Origin: Anastrepha obliqua
Taxonomy: Eukaryota; Arthropoda; Insecta; Diptera; Tephritidae
Assembly: GCF_027943255.1 (NCBI RefSeq)
Contig: NC_072893.1
Coordinates: 64,264,001-64,328,000 of the forward strand
DNA length: 64,000 bases
Reading direction: 5' to 3'
Position numbers and translations under genes: made by a program. Of this stretch, positions 55,891 to 64,000 are shown piece after piece. The first letter of the stretch is position 1; each line of letters begins with the position of its first letter. Below the pieces are notes generated by a model that ran no database searches, was not told where the DNA came from, and saw only the letters and a program-made list of their open reading frames with translations.

Positions 55891-57608
55891 GTATATAGCT
55901 CCATACCCTGTTCGTTGGCGAAGAGGCGTAGTCGACGCCCTATGCTCTAATAGCAGCTATAGGAAAAAATAAATAATAATAATAAAATGGCATAATAATA
56001 AACCAAAATTCTATGGGCTACAAAACTGCATACTTGCGATTTTTTTTTAAATCTGATAAGAAGTTTGAAATTTTGAAGAAAATCAATGGGCTATAAAACG
56101 CCTGTATGAACATTTGATGAAAAAATAAATAAATAAATCAATAGTCAAAACTTTACAATACGCGTCGGTGCGATTATTGTGAACACAGCTGTATGTAAAT
56201 ATATCTGTGAATGAAGAAATATGTGCAAATGCAAGAAAGCAATACAAACATTGTAGGGGTGATGAAGGCAAAGCTGCTGACATTGCGTCAGCTCAGGCCG
56301 CCTGCGAGTACTGCGCGAGCTTTTGTTGTTTTCTAGCAAAGTGAACAATATTGGCAGCCAGTTGTGTCCTTCCGTTCATCCTTCTGGGTGTTTTTTATTA
56401 TTGTTGGTATTGCTGTTGTTGTCTCCATTGAACGATGCCTATACAAAGGAGCCTTGATGCGGGCGCATAGTTTCTTAACATTGTTGTAGTTGTAGTTGGT
56501 GGCTTACAATTGTAGTCACCCGCGTACATGCAGAAGAGGCTCACAAGCATGCATACAAACAAACACACTCATACACACACATATGTATGAAGCACACATT
56601 TTCACGCAACAACAATACAACAATGTCCATGCGGAATGTGTTCAAAAGGCGCAGGATTTTTCGACGAAGTTCACTGCCGTGACAACCTTCGCTCGATTAC
56701 TGTCATTGTTATGCTGATGGTGCGACAACAATACAAAACAACAACAAAACAAGATCAACAACAACAACAACCGCGGCAACGGCCTCTATGCATTTTCGCT
56801 TGCTTTTGCACAGCCCTGCCATTGCAGCAGCAACTACAAAAAGATGCACATCAAAAATTTGCTAAAAGATTCAATGAAGCCCATTTGATTTGCCACATCT
56901 GCGAAATAAAAATTCAAATTGCAATTTTTCTTTTATTTTGCTGTATGTTCTGACTATTACAACACTTAGCTGGGCTATGATGCGCTAGCATTTCGCAAAG
57001 AATTTCAAGGTTGTAATCATGTAAAAGTTTCTTATTTTAGGCGTGTGACGTGCATGTGTGCTTTAAAATTCTTATTTCACTCATACAAAGGGGTTTTATT
57101 TTAGAGGCGGAGAAACTTAAATAAAAATAAAGTACAAAAGAATGTTTTTAATATCCATGAAATTTACTCTACTTGGCAGATAATTCTTTTTGTTTAAAAT
57201 TTATATATAACAGATTTTGGCAAGCGTCCGGTACTACTGGGAAGACTCAATTTTTACACACTTATGCCGTTTGACTATTTCCTAAAGTTGCATCAAATTT
57301 TGAAAGAAATCAAAGAAAAACTTACTTGATGACTTTAACCGAAAGAATTTTGCTGGCAAACTTTAAACAAATCTGATTGAATAAAGCACATACTCGGAAG
57401 CCTTTTATATGGAAGAAAATGCTCAACATTGTGACTTGTGAGCGACTTTAAGCTTAAACTTTATTGTACTAAAATTAGAGGAATTTTCTAAAAAATTCAG
57501 ATTAATAAGTTAAAAATTGGTATTTTTGTTGCTTCAACTTTGCGAATTCTCTTCTGGTGTTCACACATATTGCAATTCTTAGTTTTTGGTCTACACTCAA
57601 CAATAATA
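55891..57608. other. Spacer with CAA/CA simple repeats
   Basis: No gene. CAACAA-rich DNA at 56600-56840 keeps a chance frame open (56636-56953). I found no splice context or conserved residues to support it. Confidence 0.5.
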
Positions 57609-58443
57609 CGGGGTGGGCCATATAGCGTTTGCTTTTTGAACCACCAATTTTTTTGAGAATGGTAACACAAATGACATGTCAAATGTATTCATAATTTACT
57701 TAAAGGCTTGACATTTACGAAATGGGACTCTATACGCTTGAACAAAATTGGGAAATATTGAAAACCTATTTCCAAAGTGGGGAGTATTCTTCTTCTTTTC
57801 TGATTTTCACATCGGTGGCTACGTCAATAAGCAAAATTGTCGGATTTGGGGCTCAGAAAATCCACACGTTACTGTAGAGAAGCAAATGCATCCACAACGA
57901 GGAGCCGCGGTTACAGTAAATGGCGAGCGTTACCGTGACTTGCTCAACGAGTTTTTGTTTCCAAAAATTGAAGAAGATGACATGGACGACATTTGGTTTC
58001 AACAGGACAGTGCAATTTGTCACACTGCCAAAGTTACACTCGAACTTTTGGCTTCCGTTTTCGAAAACCGAATAATCAGCCGAAATTCCGATATCAATTG
58101 GCCGTCTCGGAGCTGTGATTTAGGCCTGTTGGACTATTTTTTGTAGGGAGCCGTTAAGGACAAATACTATGCGAACCATCCAGAGACGATTGATGCTTTA
58201 AAACACGAAATCGAAGTTGCCATTCATGAAGTTGGAGCCCAAACAATCGAAAATGTGCTTAAAAATTTGGTTGATCGAATGGCCTACTTTAAAGCCAATC
58301 GTGGCAGTCATTCGAAACATATTATTTTTCATTCATAAATGACAATGTTCAATCTTCAAAATAAAAAAAAAGTTTGAAAAAATATTGATTATTGTAGTTT
58401 TTTTTATAGCCGATTCAAAAAGCAAATTTTACATGGCCCACCC
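57609..58443 (+). mobile_element. Mariner-type element G, 5'-deleted, with TIRs
   Basis: TA at 57607-57608 and 58444-58445 flank ends sharing 'GGGTGGGCCAT' and 'TTTGCTTTTTGAA' (left 57611-57645, right inverted to 58443). At 835 bp it has lost the HTH half of its gene. Confidence 0.9.
57810..58338 (+). pseudogene. Element G transposase, catalytic half
   Basis: From 'IGGYVNKQNCRIWGSENPHV' onward: 'NGERYRDLLNEFLFPKIEED', 'DIWFQQDSAICHTAKVTLEL' (second Asp) and 'WPSRSCDLGLLDYFL' (third Asp, same 36-residue spacing). A single TAG then replaces the usual Trp of LDYFLWG, followed by a readable C-terminus 'KDKYYANHPETIDALKHEIE' to TAA at 58336. Apart from that stop the catalytic half is open. Confidence 0.85.
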
Positions 58444-59547
58444 TAAAAAAAAAAACCATGGGAGAAATCGGTCAGTCGATAAGTTCTCCTCCCATATAAC
58501 GGTAATTTTCTAAAATAAAAAAACGTGATATCTTCCTTACGAAAGAAGCAAAATGACTCAAATTCGGTAGAAATAATTAGCACAAGAAAACAAATACGAT
58601 AAAATGGACTTTGACACGCCTACTTTTGAGTAGATGTGTATTTCTCGTTAATTCGCATTCGAACCAGAGACGGTTTCTTAAGAGGAGATTTTTCTTGGCA
58701 CAAGAACACTTGAAAGTTCGCCATTGTCTATCAACTGACTGCTATTAGAAAAAAGTTGTATCTTAAAGTTATATACCTTGTGTTGAAGTAAAAAATCGAA
58801 ATTTTTTTTATGGCATATTCTAAAAGTACAACATCTTAAAAATATAATACCTTTCTTGGAACGAGAAGAGCACGCAAAACTTTAGACGCGGTTATCTCCA
58901 AGTCGTGTTTTTTGAAAATTATTTATTATTATTTATCAAAAACTATTTGACCGATTTGCATTTTAATTATTCGAAGTTACAGCCTCGTCAATGCGAACGG
59001 TTCACTTTTTATAAATATTTGCGTAGTTCGCTGGAATAAATTTTTTTTTCAACCCCTCTAAAATCTTTTTTTTTTTGTTTTTTGGTGCAAAGCGGTTTTC
59101 ATATCGAGAAAAATTGTTTTTGGGTAAATAAACTGCCCAGATTCACTAAAAAACATTTTTCTAAAATAATCATATAATTTTTTTGATTTCAGCTGAGCTG
59201 CTCATGCGCTATCGTGATCACCGCAAGCCTCTTCTAAAATACAGCGTTTCGGGGGAGGGGCGACATCAACAACAAATAATAACATTTTTTAAAATAAAAA
59301 CACCAAAATGTATTCTTCGAGAATTACCCTTCAGTACGATATATGCCTTATTTGAATAAAAGTTCTAAAACATATTTTAAAAAAATTATGACAATCGGGG
59401 CTCACAAGGTATATAACCCCTTAATCGATGTCTCGTGCGCTGCTTTTGCGCTTCCGAATGGTAGTCACACACCAGCACATTTGGCTGCAGCGGTAGAAAC
59501 TTAATCAAACTCGTCTAAATTTGGTACACGTATTGCTCTCCACCTAA
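58444..59547. other. Unassigned AT-rich DNA with a 15-bp inverted repeat
   Basis: GTTATATACCTTGTG at 58768-58782 is exactly inverted at 59403-59417. No coding sequence lies between, so it may be a worn MITE or chance. Confidence 0.4.
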
Positions 59548-59923
59548 AGGGTGATTTTTTAGTTATTATCTTTCTAAACAGTTGGTTTAAACAGCTGACG
59601 CACGTTTCGTGTTTTGTTTCACTGTCAAACATCTTCAGTTCACTCTATAATTTAACCATGAATCGCCTTACAAACGAACAACGCTTGCAAATCATTGAAT
59701 TTTATTATAAAAATGCGTCTTCTGTTGAGAAAGTTTATCGCGCGCTTCTTCCATTTTATGGTCAGTTGAATCGACCCATTGAAGCGGCTATTTGAGCTAT
59801 TGTGACCAAATTTAGAACCAAATTTACATTATTGGACATCAAACCACCAACAGGCTTACGTAGAGTGCGAACTGAAGAAAATATCGCAGCTGTATCGGCC
59901 AGTGTTAATGATGACCATCAATT
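59548..59923 (+). mobile_element. Mariner-type element D, second copy, 5' part only
   Basis: The left end 'AGGGTGATTTTTTAGTTATT', leader and transposase start (ATG 59658) match the minus-strand copy at 51860-52233 almost base for base, including the in-frame TGA after 'NRPIEAAI'. The copy stops at 59923, where the inverted transposon fragment begins. Its remainder is not found on the far side. Confidence 0.9.
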
Positions 59924-60665
59924 GAGCCCTTGATTTTGAAAGTCGACTAAGTCAAAATTTTTAAAAATCGAGTTTATCAGCTACTTGTTATCTAATCCTA
60001 ATGAACTAACATAATCTGAAGAGATTAGCAGTATGCCATGAAAATTAACTCGTAAAATTGAGTGTATTTTTTGGTTGTTAAACAAAATACGGAAACTGTT
60101 CATTTTGATAGTCGACTAAGTCACTTCGTTGAGAAATTTTGGAAAATAAATAATAATTTTGTAATGCCTTCAGATAACGATTCAGGTATGATCAAGTAAT
60201 CATTTAAATGTAAAAACTTACTATTTATAGTTAATTGTAGATATTGTACTGCGAAGAAGTTTAGAAATGGAAACGAATAAGAGCAATATCGTCTTCAGAT
60301 GAATCAACTGATACTGTGAAAGTGAATTCGGAACCCCTACAAATGGAAGAAATTAACATGAAATCAAGAAAGAGGAGCCGAAATCAACTTAATTATGCAC
60401 AAAATATAAGAAAAATGAAGAGAAATAGTGGAGAGGAATATGAAACAAAAAAGTCTAAGCTTGTGAGTGGTAAACTTTTCGAACATAAAGATTGCCGTTG
60501 TTCCAAACAATGTATAAATGCAATTGGATATGAAGATAGGAAAGCAAATTTTGATTTTTTATGGAAATTAGCAAGTTTTGAAAAACAGAATTTGTTTCTG
60601 CACGGTTTGGTTCGAAAACTATCAATAAAGCAAAGACGACCCAGAAATGAAGAAGGATATATGAG
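59924..60665 (+). mobile_element. Transposon P: inverted copy of its first 742 bp
   Basis: Begins with the terminal repeat 'GAGCCCTTGATTTTGAAAGT' and runs through the leader and the first 116 codons of the transposase (ATG 60316, MKVNSEPLQMEEINM...). It matches the reverse complement of 62417-63158 without a difference that I can see. It ends at 60665, in the 'ATATGAG' shared with the start of the neighbouring element. Confidence 0.95.
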
Positions 60666-63158
60666 CCCTTGATTTTGAAAGTCGACTAAGTCATATTTTC
60701 CTTGTTTCGAGATAATTAGAGTTTTGCGTTTTAAAGGATTAAAAAATATTTTTGCACTATGGAAAATGATTTTTCGACAGTAAAGTAGTGCCAACAAACA
60801 AGAATTTATTATGGTTGTGAAATTTGTAACCATTTTTAACTGGATATGTGCTTTTGAAAGGTTGCAAATGACTTAGTCGACTTTCAAAATTAACAAAATT
60901 ACTTTATAAATGACTTATTCCAAGGAAACATTTTTATTAGTAATTAACATTTTATTCAAACTCATTTCATTGTAACAAAGTAAATTATTTGTTAATACAT
61001 ATTTAGGGAAGTAAAGTGTTTGTGAAAAATTGGTGGGATATAGGGTAGTAAATCCATCATATCTTTATGTTTTTCTTTTGTTATTGGTCTAATAGTTGTG
61101 TACAATGGAGGCAAATCAATATTTTTGTATATTTTAGGTCTTCCTATTTTAGGTGAGAGGTCTAATATTTTGAATTCGGAATTGTCATCTAAGGAAGTTT
61201 TATAAAACATCTTATATGGAGAATTTTTTAGAAATCTGATCCATTGAATTTTTAGCCAAGACACAGCTTCTCCATTGGTGTTTTTCTTTCTATTATTCGT
61301 TGAATCTTTTAGTTGTTTTGTCGAAATGAAATTTTTCTGAGCCACCAAAAATGGGTTTTTTTTTTACATACTTCTATTAAATTATAATAATGCTCAGGTA
61401 TGTATAAATAATTCGATTTTTTAATTTTAGTTCCTATCATACCAAAATCGCGATCATTTGGCAAAAAAGAATGGCCGGATACCATAAATTTATGATCAAC
61501 AGTTTCAACATTGTTATCAGATGACTGTACAATTTTTAACCAAACTAAAGCTATATTGATGTTACGATTTTGTCCTGTGCAGGCATCACTGTAAGCTATG
61601 ACGTGCTTTTGAGTGGTAATGTCCTGAATGTGCTTTAAGATGCAGGACGCAACTTCCTGTGATCTTGAAGCGATTGTTTCATCCCATATATACATTTTAG
61701 CATTTTCATTGTGGAAATTATGAAACCCCAAATTGTATACATACATGTTGCGCTTATAATAAGCTACCGAAACAGAAAGTTTTGGATACGCAAGTGCTTT
61801 CTGTAGATCAAATGTGAAACCGTAATATTCACTCGGGTTATCTTTTGCTTTTTGTATGTCATCTGTTAAACTTTTTCTGGCCTGTTCGGCACTGATAAGA
61901 TGTGAATCACGAATTTCCATAAGATGCAACTTCTCGTCTTCGTTACTGGATGCTTCTATTTTTAGTTTTAGTGCATCACACTTTTGGCAAGTGTCTTTAC
62001 GAGGAGTATGAAAATTTAAGTTGAACTCCGTATTGAAAATTTTCCTGTAAGTCCACTCCTTCACACGTGATATATTATTTTCATCACATTTTTTCACATA
62101 TAGCTCATACATTTTTCGGATATCTAAGTCAGCACTTAAATACTTTCGACCTGAAGTGTGATGTAATCTCGTGTAATGGCTCTCACATGCTGGAAAACTC
62201 AGAATATGTTCTCGTACCACTTTAATTTTATCTTCATCTGTTTTTCTAGATGAACCAAGCTTTTTGCCACGTAAATCCATTCCAGGTTATTTGGCATTTA
62301 AGGCACCGTTTAATCTTCCGTAAGATATTTTAAAAGTATCCAAAAAAAAAAGTTCTATAATACAAATGGAAACTTCTGAATTCCGTAAATTTATATGATA
62401 CTTATAACTACATTTTCTCATATATCCTTCTTCATTTCTGGGTCGTCTTTGCTTTATTGATAGTTTTCGAACCAAACCGTGCAGAAACAAATTCTGTTTT
62501 TCAAAACTTGCTAATTTCCATAAAAAATCAAAATTTGCTTTCCTATCTTCATATCCAATTGCATTTATACATTGTTTGGAACAACGGCAATCTTTATGTT
62601 CGAAAAGTTTACCACTCACAAGCTTAGACTTTTTTGTTTCATATTCCTCTCCACTATTTCTCTTCATTTTTCTTATATTTTGTGCATAATTAAGTTGATT
62701 TCGGCTCCTCTTTCTTGATTTCATGTTAATTTCTTCCATTTGTAGGGGTTCCGAATTCACTTTCACAGTATCAGTTGATTCATCTGAAGACGATATTGCT
62801 CTTATTCGTTTCCATTTCTAAACTTCTTCGCAGTACAATATCTACAATTAACTATAAATAGTAAGTTTTTACATTTAAATGATTACTTGATCATACCTGA
62901 ATCGTTATCTGAAGGCATTACAAAATTATTATTTATTTTCCAAAATTTCTCAACGAAGTGACTTAGTCGACTATCAAAATGAACAGTTTCCGTATTTTGT
63001 TTAACAACCAAAAAATACACTCAATTTTACGAGTTAATTTTCATGGCATACTGCTAATCTCTTCAGATTATGTTAGTTCATTAGGATTAGATAACAAGTA
63101 GCTGATAAACTCGATTTTTAAAAATTTTGACTTAGTCGACTTTCAAAATCAAGGGCTC
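60663..63158 (-). mobile_element. Transposon P: 2.5-kb DNA transposon, minus orientation
   Basis: Terminal inverted repeats start GAGCCCTTGATTTTGAAAG at both ends (60663 and, inverted, 63158) and match for about 31 bp. The motif 'GTCGACTAAGTCA' also recurs subterminally (near 60110, 60880 and 62960). ATAT lies directly outside each end (60659-60662 and 63159-63162), fitting a 4-bp target-site duplication. One transposase gene occupies the minus strand. A 4-bp TSD would fit Sola-type elements, but I cannot confirm the superfamily. Confidence 0.88.
60992..62766 (-). pseudogene. Transposon P transposase (DACTGQNRN / SGHSFLPNDRDFG family), two lesions
   Basis: About 600 residues from ATG 62764-62766. 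Part 1 (159 residues) has a basic N-terminus, 'CRCSKQC' and 'LFLHGLVRKLSIKQRRPRNE', and ends at one TAA (62287-62289). The same frame then continues with 'MDLRGKKLGSSRKTDEDKIK', 'FPACESHYTRLHH' and 'FHTPRKDTCQKCDALK' (zinc-binding-like). The probable catalytic core follows: 'FTFDLQKALAYPKLSVSVAY', 'AYSDACTGQNRNINIALVWL' and 'FMVSGHSFLPNDRDFGMIGT'. A 10-A run (61356-61365) shifts the frame, after which 'NRKKNTNGEAVSWLKIQWIR' and 'LDLSPKIGRP' finish the protein at 60992. The family is widespread in insects and usually annotated as uncharacterised; calling it a transposase is inferred from the TIRs and conserved Asp/His residues. Confidence 0.8.
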
Positions 63159-64000
63159 ATATACTCGTGAACTTTTTGAAAAATGTAATTTGAACTGGCT
63201 GTTAATTTTTGAAATCAAATGAACTCATAAGCAATAAAAAATTATAACATTTTTTTCAAATATATATTTATTATATCCACGCGAAATTAAATTATAGTAA
63301 AATGTGGGCGAGTATAAAAAGCACTTCCTTACTTGGTTTTTTGTTTGCGCTATCTTTTACATTTGTTTGGCTATAAAATTTTAGGTTTTCTGTACTCCAA
63401 AAACAAACAGGAGTAAGTAAAATTGGAAGTTTTTTCCTCATTTATTCAGCTTGTTGTATTTCTCAGTTGTAAGTTTCCAAACAAATGCCTATTTTCCGCT
63501 CATGTTTTTCTCTTTTTTTATTGCAATTTCGTGATTTCCGCTGAGCAGATGCAACTATGCAAAAGCTATTATACAACAACAAACCTACATACTTAATATT
63601 TCAAAATATGATAAAATATTACAGCGAAGGAATATTTCCTTGTCACTGCTGCTTTTTGTCATAAGTCAGCATTGCCGCCGTAGGTAAGAAAAAAAGCAAT
63701 GCCACGATTTTCCTTATTCACCGCCGAAAGCAGCCAAATTGCAAACTGGCAATGCAACAAGATTTCGGAGTGAGAATCCAGTAGAAAATGAGTCGAGTGG
63801 AAAATATTTTATATTGCAAAGAATTCGCAGCTGGATGCGTGTTCGAGCAAATAAAAATAGAAAAGCAAAAAAATTGAGGTGCTTGTGCCAACTAGAAATA
63901 GCCAAGATTGGATGCGGAGCTAGATGAATTGCAATTTTTTACATACGAATGCAGCTGACTGACAATACAGACAGACATTCGCATGGAAATATATTACATA
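63159..64000. other. AT-rich spacer to window end
   Basis: No supported gene. A short open frame at 63739-63927 matches nothing I know. Confidence 0.5.

Noticed and set aside
56636..56953. Gln/Arg-rich 105-codon frame
   Set aside because: Produced by a CAA/CAG simple repeat; no splice sites or conserved context support an exon.
60393..60833. Minus-strand 146-codon frame across the transposon P junction
   Set aside because: Antisense of the transposon P N-terminal coding sequence and of the junction; no recognisable protein.
63739..63927. Basic 62-codon frame near the window end
   Set aside because: No family resemblance, no splice or promoter evidence, and a similarly long frame on the opposite strand.

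Overview
The window is eukaryotic, AT-rich and heavily invaded by transposons. The one host gene I can name is the 3' third of rugose (rg), the fly neurobeachin/AKAP550 orthologue, on the + strand from about 24.2 to 37.7 kb. Its C-terminus, short GT-AG introns and near-identity to the Drosophila protein as I remember it indicate a cyclorrhaphan fly. The large introns and the mixture of RTE-like LINEs, many mariner lineages and a tRNA-derived SINE fit a tephritid fruit fly, but that placement is inference.

Layout. 1-24 kb is upstream, or a large upstream intron of rugose. It holds a decayed RTE/BovB-like LINE (4.4-7.6 kb), a possible threonine-rich host exon (7.7-8.0 kb), LINE relics at 9.6 and 10.4-11.1 kb, a 20-bp minisatellite, a SINE, a T-rich tandem array of about 84 bp period (14.8-16.6 kb) with a 30-bp-TIR element inside it, several MITEs, two mariner relics and an RNase H-bearing LINE (21.7-23.4 kb). 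24.2-37.7 kb carries six rugose coding exons encoding DUF1088, the PH-like domain, the BEACH domain and the C-terminal WD40 repeats. The joined exons total 3,903 nt (1,300 codons plus stop) with all phases matching. The first three introns are 84-193 bp, while the last two are 3.7 and 5.5 kb and are filled with SINEs, MITEs and a mariner relic. 37.7-48.7 kb is the 3' UTR followed by very A-rich DNA, including about 2.6 kb of AAATAAA/AAATT low-complexity sequence broken by LINE fragments. An R1-like relic lies at 44.7-45.5 kb, and a SINE sits inside a LINE at 46.6 kb with a perfect 15-bp target-site duplication.

48.8-63.2 kb is a transposon graveyard of mariner/Tc1-superfamily copies from at least five lineages. 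One was inserted into the open reading frame of another, and the interrupted frame resumes on the far side. At 59.9-63.2 kb lies the most unusual object: a 2.5-kb DNA transposon of a little-described family (DACTGQNRN / SGHSFLPNDRDFG protein). It is preceded by an inverted copy of its own first 742 bp that looks identical by eye, giving a large recent inverted repeat.

No tRNA, rRNA, CRISPR or viral gene was recognised. All transposon identities come from reading motifs by eye, not from database searches.
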